DNA of 64,000 nt from Cardinalis cardinalis (Eukaryota; Chordata; Aves; Passeriformes; Cardinalidae), in NCBI GenBank assembly GCA_014549065.1, contig JACDOX010000021.1, positions 868,572-932,571 of the forward strand. Reading direction: 5' to 3'. Below the pieces are notes generated by a model, which was given only the letters and a program-made list of their open reading frames with translations, had not been told where the DNA came from and searched no databases. Shown here one piece after another: positions 58,394 through 64,000 of the stretch; the first letter of the stretch is position 1, and the number at the start of each line of letters is the position of its first letter. Both the position numbers and the translations under genes were made by a program.

Positions 58394-61300
58394 CTTTGTT
58401 TTTTGAGGTTATCCCTGTGACATTTGTCCCTTCTCCACATTAGGTTGCATGTTCTGTTATTTGTATTCATTTCATGTGATTTGTTCAATGTAAGAAAACA
58501 AGCCTGTGCTACGTTTGTTTTTAAGTGAAGAGAAAAAAAATGCCTTTCTCTGGGATGATGACAATGAGCTGTTTATTACCACAAGCTGTGCATTTTATTT
58601 TCTTTTACTTAGAAAGCAGTGATTTGTCTGAATTTTTGGAGTGGTTTTTAAGTGAATAATGATATAAGAGCCTTCTTACTTGAGGCTTCTTATAAATGTA
58701 GTTATTTATATGAGGAAAAATTGTTCAAGCGTGGATTATTTATGTGGAGGAGAAAACTGGCTCTGGATTGATATAATTTTTCTTTCCCATCTGCTCTGAA
58801 CGAATTTGTTTTCTCTGTGAGCAACGAGTGCTTGCTTGCAACTTTGTTTTAGATACTTAGGAACTCCTTTTAGTACTTCCCTTAATGAACTGATCCAATT
58901 CCAGCCTCACCTTTTGTTCTTCAAGGCAAACTTTGTTCTGTCATGGCTTCAAAGAGGTGTTGTGGCCTTTCCTCTTTCATTTTTGGCAGACCTGGTTTCA
59001 TCAGGTGGTTAAAAGTAGAACCATTTTTTTTTCTTTTGGCCTGGTGATATTGTCATGTTTTTTCCTTAATTTTTTATTTTCCTGCCAACAACGAAGAAGA
59101 TTAATTGCACTTTGCTCCCACCCCCTTCTGATCTCACTTTTGATGCTGGTCCCTTCCTAAGATGGTCCAGTCTGTGCCTGGAGCCTGGGCTCAGCCTCCT
59201 GAGGGAACTGGGATGTCAATTCACCCAGCAGATTGTTTCCAAATGGGTAATTCTGTCACTGGGAATGTGCAGTTGTTGGTTAAAAGAGCATCCAAGCAGC
59301 CTTCCTAAAGCATTGTTAATTATTGACAGTAAAGAGAGACGTGGAGGGGTTTATATCAATAAAGATCTCTCCTACCTACAGCCAAGAATGACCTAATTTG
59401 TTTTTTTTTTTTAGGTACACCAGCAGGATATGTCTGTAAACAGTTTCTAAGCAACAGCTCCCTGTCCTCTAGAAAGAATGTCACATTTTATCCCTGACTC
59501 CTGGGTTTTGCAGCCCTTCTGCCCAAATCTGCCCTGGTTTTAGGGGGAGCTTGGAGGAGCCTCTTCTGCAAGGATGANTCTCCTCTTTTGTAGTACCAGC
59601 ACCCACCCAGGGCTCGTGAGGTGTTGGAAATTAAATCACTGTCTCCCTTCATGCTGCTCTGCCAACAGCTTTGCTGTCACAGGCCAGCACTGTGAATTAT
59701 TTCTGTGCAGCTTCATAAACATTCTGTAATGATCAAAGAGCCCATATTTCTACTTCCATTTAAATCCAGGAGGTGACAAACCAGAAACACCTCGGTAATT
59801 TTTTTTTTTTTTAAGTGATTACATGGTTTGAGCTGGTTTTAAAGGGAAAAAGTGACTTTTCCTCACAGCACAACAGGTCTCTCTTTTCACCAAGACTTGT
59901 GTGGCATCTGTCTCAGACTGAGGGAAATTCAGAGGTAAAGAAAAAGAGCCCTTTGTTATCAGGTTTTTATTAGCCCTGTCCCTGGAAGTAAATGTTTAGT
60001 TTGTTGAAGGTCTGGGAGGAAGAAGAGTCACAACCTCATCAGTTAGCAGAGGATGGTGGGACCTACAGAAATATTTTGTTCATTTTGCTTGGTTATTTTT
60101 AATTTGCTCTGTTTTCTGCTACTGTTACGTAGCATTTCAGTTTGAAAAACTGTCTTGCTGCTTTTATTAAGAGAAAAGGCCTGTGGCTGTTGGAACTGTT
60201 TAGATTTGAGTAATGGTTATGATTGATAATATAGGCTGTAGCCTATGGCCTGATTTAAAGGAATTGTNGAGTTTATTTCTCCTCTAGATGAGGTAAAATG
60301 ATAGGTCTTGTGTTTGNGAAAAACAGAGCTCTGTATGCTTCCTCTGCTATTGTGAGGAGCTGTCTAGTTTCTTACAACTCTCTTTGATTTNGAATCAAAC
60401 AAAGGAAATAGAGATTTCTGCCACGCACAGAATGGGGAGTGGAAAGGCAGTGCAAGCACTTTTCTGGCTTGCATTAAGAAATAAAAATGAGTAGAAGGAA
60501 TTCTGTGGGAGAGGTTAGGTGTTATGATGTGCAAGTGGAAAGCACAACAAGAAAAGAAGTTGAAAATACCTGTCTGTTTAAAACTTACCATCAAAGTCAA
60601 AAAATCTGGAGTTAGAAGATTGATGAAACATGAGCTTTTGAAGAACTTTTTNATGAAAAGGGCAATAAAACTAAGATTTGTGATGTTCTTACTCTTTAGG
60701 GGCTGCTAGGGTGGCTTTCTGTCAAATACCATAAAAACAGGCTGANGAAAGAGTGAGAGTAAATTCTGGTTTTTACTGTTCTCAGCGTTCTCGCCTTCTC
60801 CATTACATTTTGACCAAGAGTAGTGTATCATCATAAAATTCAGACTGAAAGTGAGCTTTTGGGGCTTTGTGCCTTTCTGTTCATTTCTTAGGTAAAGAAA
60901 ATGGTAATCTCAGGCAATCCCTACCAATATTTGGCTGATATTTCCCTCTAGCTTTGGGCAAAATGTACCTGATTATTTGTCTTCCATGTAGAATAATTCC
61001 TCATTATTATAATTATTTTTCTGTTATTTCATTATTTCTGTGTAATTATGTATAAATAATGGATAAATCTCGCTGAAAGAATGTCTCTGTTACTTAAANA
61101 TTCTGCTGTATACTAAGTATTCTTTTCTGTACAAGGCAAATTCTTGCACCTTTGCAAGCTCTAGGTTTATAGAAAAACCTCCCTTTTCAAAAGCAAANGA
61201 TTGTAGCTTTGTTTCCTGCATATATTAACAAAATGTTTGAAGATTGAAGGGAGTGAACATGCAGTGAGTCATCTTGTGTGGAGAATAAAACCTGATAGAT

Positions 61301-62184
61301 TTGTGAATGNAATCCAGCTTTGGGAAGTGGAGCATGTAGTTTATTATTGCTGCTTTTTGGGGTTGTTTGGGTTTTTTTTTTTTAGTTTATTTTTGCTTTT
61401 AACAGATGTGTGAGGAAGGTTTTAATTAAAGTTGGGAAGTGCTGTCTTACACATTTGTAAATCAGCAAATACTGGGATGAATTGAATTCAGTGAAATTTT
61501 AATATGGGTGGGAATATCTGTCTGAGAGATTTTGAAGAATTTTTGGAAGTGCCTCCATTGACTCTGTTTCAGGAGCTTTGATTCCTAAACCTAAACACAA
61601 ACATGTGGATGCCTACAAAGTTTGAAAGTGAACTGAAAACTGGAAGTTTGATGAAGTTCCTTGGCTTTTTTGTGTTAGAACAGGTGTAGGATTTTAGCAG
61701 AATTGTGGTTTGCTCTGATGACATCTCTGGAATGCCAAACTCTGCCCTGTGTTGTACAAGGATTTCTGCAACTCAGAAAATACTAAACATGCTGATCACA
61801 GGGGAAGTGAATAATAAAATCTGTCCTTCTTTCTGTAGNGGTAGTGGTTGGAAACAAGAGGATATGGGTGGTGTGATTGATCCNTGGATATTCCATCCCC
61901 AAGAACCAGCTGCTCATGGACTCCCTGAGTCTCAGGGCAGCAACTGGACCAGGGTTTTTAATTAAGGACAGGAATGTTATTGTTTCATGGCTTCCCTCCT
62001 TCGTGTTCCCTTCACTTCTGAAACATCCTGCTGCAACTGGTTCCACCAATCTGAGGGGACAAATGTTGCCTGTTGGATGGTTTGAAATCTGATGGGTGAA
62101 GAATTTGAGGTGCATTTGAGCTCTTGTGTCACAGGAGCTGTTGTGAGCTCTGNTCCACTCTGGGCCATCTGTCTTCACACAGAA
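58394..62184. other. Unannotated AT-rich DNA
   Basis: No exon or repeat is recognised. T runs of 10-13 occur near 59400, 59798 and 61372. Confidence 0.4.
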
Positions 62185-62322
62185 CATGGAATGGTTTGGG
62201 TTGGAAGGGACCTTAAAATCACCCAGTCCTCACCCCCTGCCCTGGACTGGGACACCTTCCACTGTNCCAGGTTGCTCCAAGCCCCATCCAGCCCGGCCTT
62301 GGACACTTCCAGGGATGGGGTG
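62185..62322 (-). mobile_element. CR1 LINE, 3' end, antisense
   Basis: The + strand reads CATGGAATGGTTTGGG, 'gttggaagggaccttaaaat', 'gacaccttccactgtnccag' and 'ccttggacacttccagggat'. It is an antisense CR1 terminus. Confidence 0.93.
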
Positions 62323-63313
62323 TGGTTTAATCATATTTCTTTGTGATTTATTTAAAAATTGGATGATGAGCTGTGTTTAGACTCTCTTCATATGGAAAGC
62401 ATTCCTGACATGGAGACTCTACAGATCCTTTTTCNGGTTCTGCCAGACCTTTGTGGAGGTGCAAGGACGTGAGGCATTAAGAATATAGATGTATAATAGA
62501 TAGTGACATACAAGTATCTTGTTTTTTTTTTCCTGAACAAAGCTGTGCAGAGCTTTACTTTTTCAGAGGGCTCTGTGATCAGTTGATATCTTCAAGCCAA
62601 CCATTTTACATGTAAAGTAGAGTTACTTTTCCCCATGTTATTCCCACGTTGTTCTTCGTTTTATGCACTGGTGAAAAATGCATTTTCATTACCCATTTTT
62701 GCCCCTGGTCACTGAGCTTGATAATATCTGCAATCTGAACAGGGAGATTTATGATGGAGTGTTCTGCTTTATTTATTTATTTCTATTAATCATTAGAAAT
62801 GATTTACTTTTCTCTTTCACTTTACTCTTTGCCTCCTTTTTTTTTTCCCAAAGTGGTGGTGGCAGAAATTCCTTCTGGGGCCTGGTGATGCTGTTACAGG
62901 GAAGATGTGAGGTTGTGCTTTACTTTCCAGAAGCTCAGAATCCAATTAAATAAAGGAGTTAATTTAACAGGCAGTGTAATTATACTGCATGGACTGAAGT
63001 TCTGCAATGAAGTAGGAAAAGCTCGGAGAGGATGAGGCAGAATTTGTCTGAAGACAACTTCACTGAAGTGTAGTCAGGGATCACAGGAGAGGAAAAACTT
63101 GGTTCTGAATGAGTTTGGGACTAAAACTGCCACTGTTGAAAACATCTGAAGCAGTGATCACAGAAATTTTGGTTCAAAGCCTTGTAGGAGGTGGGGGAAA
63201 GAGGCAAATTCACTNTGGTCGTGTTTAATCTCCAAAGAGAACTACACATACAGGGAGGTATGATTAAAAGGCAATTAAAAAGAACACTTTGGGAGTTTGT
63301 TCTTGAGAAACTT
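62323..63313. other. Unannotated AT-rich DNA
   Basis: No gene or repeat is recognised. Confidence 0.35.
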
Positions 63314-63378
63314 CACAGAGTCATAGAATCGTTTAGGTTGGAAGAGACCTGGGAAATCATAGAGTCCAACCATTTCAA
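63314..63378 (-). mobile_element. CR1 LINE, last ~65 bp, antisense
   Basis: CACAGAGTCATAGAATCG, TTTAGGTTGGAAGAGACC, then ATCATAGAGTCCAACCATT: the extreme 3' end of CR1 in reverse, truncated after about 65 bases. Confidence 0.85.
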
Positions 63379-64000
63379 GGAAGTAAATAAATAATACTCA
63401 TTAAAATAGAAAATGAAGGAAAGGCAGTGAGGACTCAGGACAGCAGCAAAAGCTACTTTTAGATAAGACAAGTTTTTAAAAAAAGTATCATAATGTGCAA
63501 NTATTCAAAGCCCAAAATGTTACATGGGAGGCCAAAAATAATTCTGCAAAAACATTCAAGATGTGAAAAGCAATTATGAATCTTTTTCAAGTGCTTTGGA
63601 AGCAAGAAGTGTTGCAGAGAGTTGGCAGCCAGTAGCAAAAGGAGGTAGGAAAGGTAAAAGGCAAAGAGGATGAGGCCCAGAAGAAAAAACAGGGAGAGTC
63701 TGAGCATCCTTGTTCACAGGGAAGCTTCCAGAAAACATGGCTGAGACTGAAGTGTTGGTTAAAGGTGTTTTAGAGGAAACAGATACAATGAGTGATATCA
63801 TGTCACTAAAATTGAATTATTTTCTAGCTCACCATGCATTCATGTGTTGCCCTGCCTCAGGGGTCAGGTTTCATAGCACAGAGAGCATTGATTAGATCCT
63901 GCATTGACATTGCCATTGCCTGCTTTTTGCCAATTTGTAGCACTACTTAATGTATTACTTCCTTTGAAAAGGTGCCAGTTTCATCTTGTTTCCCTTTTTT
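63379..64000. other. Unannotated DNA to window end
   Basis: An ATG in good context (AAAACATGG at 63737) opens 53 codons, but no donor follows and the upstream acceptor is weak. No gene is called. Confidence 0.35.

Noticed and set aside
63696..63892. ATG in strong context (M-A-E-T-E...) as a first coding exon
   Set aside because: The acceptor upstream is poor in pyrimidines and no usable donor follows the open frame.
1..64000. CRISPR array, tRNA or rRNA genes, operon-like gene runs
   Set aside because: None was seen. The only regular repeat array is the minisatellite, whose units are contiguous without spacers.

Overview
This window reads as nuclear DNA of a bird, most likely a passerine. 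The evidence is at least 17 CR1 LINE fragments on both strands, five retroviral LTRs of avian type, a generally AT-rich background and one sharply GC-rich CpG island. There is no prokaryotic gene organisation, and I found no complete protein-coding gene. The long reading frames are about what chance gives in DNA of this composition. Isolated single N bases, roughly one every few hundred bases, look like masked heterozygous or low-quality positions. The only long gap (61 N) lies in the CpG island.

Layout. 1-7.7 kb: CR1 fragments and three solo-type LTRs (670-960, 4448-5165 with a 5-bp target duplication, 7060-7515). 7.7-11.6 kb: AT-rich, unannotated. 11.66-12.68 kb: a minisatellite of about 32 units in which 33-bp and 30/31-bp unit types are interleaved. 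12.7-18.2 kb: mostly unique DNA, with one stretch near 14 kb that looks like a conserved regulatory element. 18.2-30.3 kb: CR1-rich, including two same-strand CR1 copies, one keeping the FADD motif of reverse transcriptase. 30.3-38.9 kb: repeat-poor, with a few candidate exons on both strands. 38.94-39.32 kb: a minus-strand LTR. 39.3-43.0 kb: unannotated.

43.4-45.5 kb: the functional landmark, a CpG island with good splice donors pointing both ways. It therefore looks like a bidirectional promoter. A minus-strand first exon would end at 44015 and a plus-strand first exon at 44356. The plus-strand exon carries a GGA/GGC repeat and is followed by a long homopyrimidine tract and the gap. The best candidate coding exon for the minus-strand transcript is 37387-37570, which has a strong acceptor, a well-placed ATG, 40 open codons and a strong donor. 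45.5-64 kb: probably intron 1 of the plus-strand gene, holding CR1 fragments, a second LTR of the 38.94-kb family (57966-58386) and a weak exon candidate at 50.6 kb.

The genes cannot be named from this sequence. Exon calls rest on splice-site and reading-frame inspection by eye and are given low confidence. Repeat calls rest on recognisable family sequence and, for three LTRs, on target-site duplications. No previously undescribed system is demonstrated. The most distinctive features are the two-type minisatellite and the bidirectional island with its repeats.
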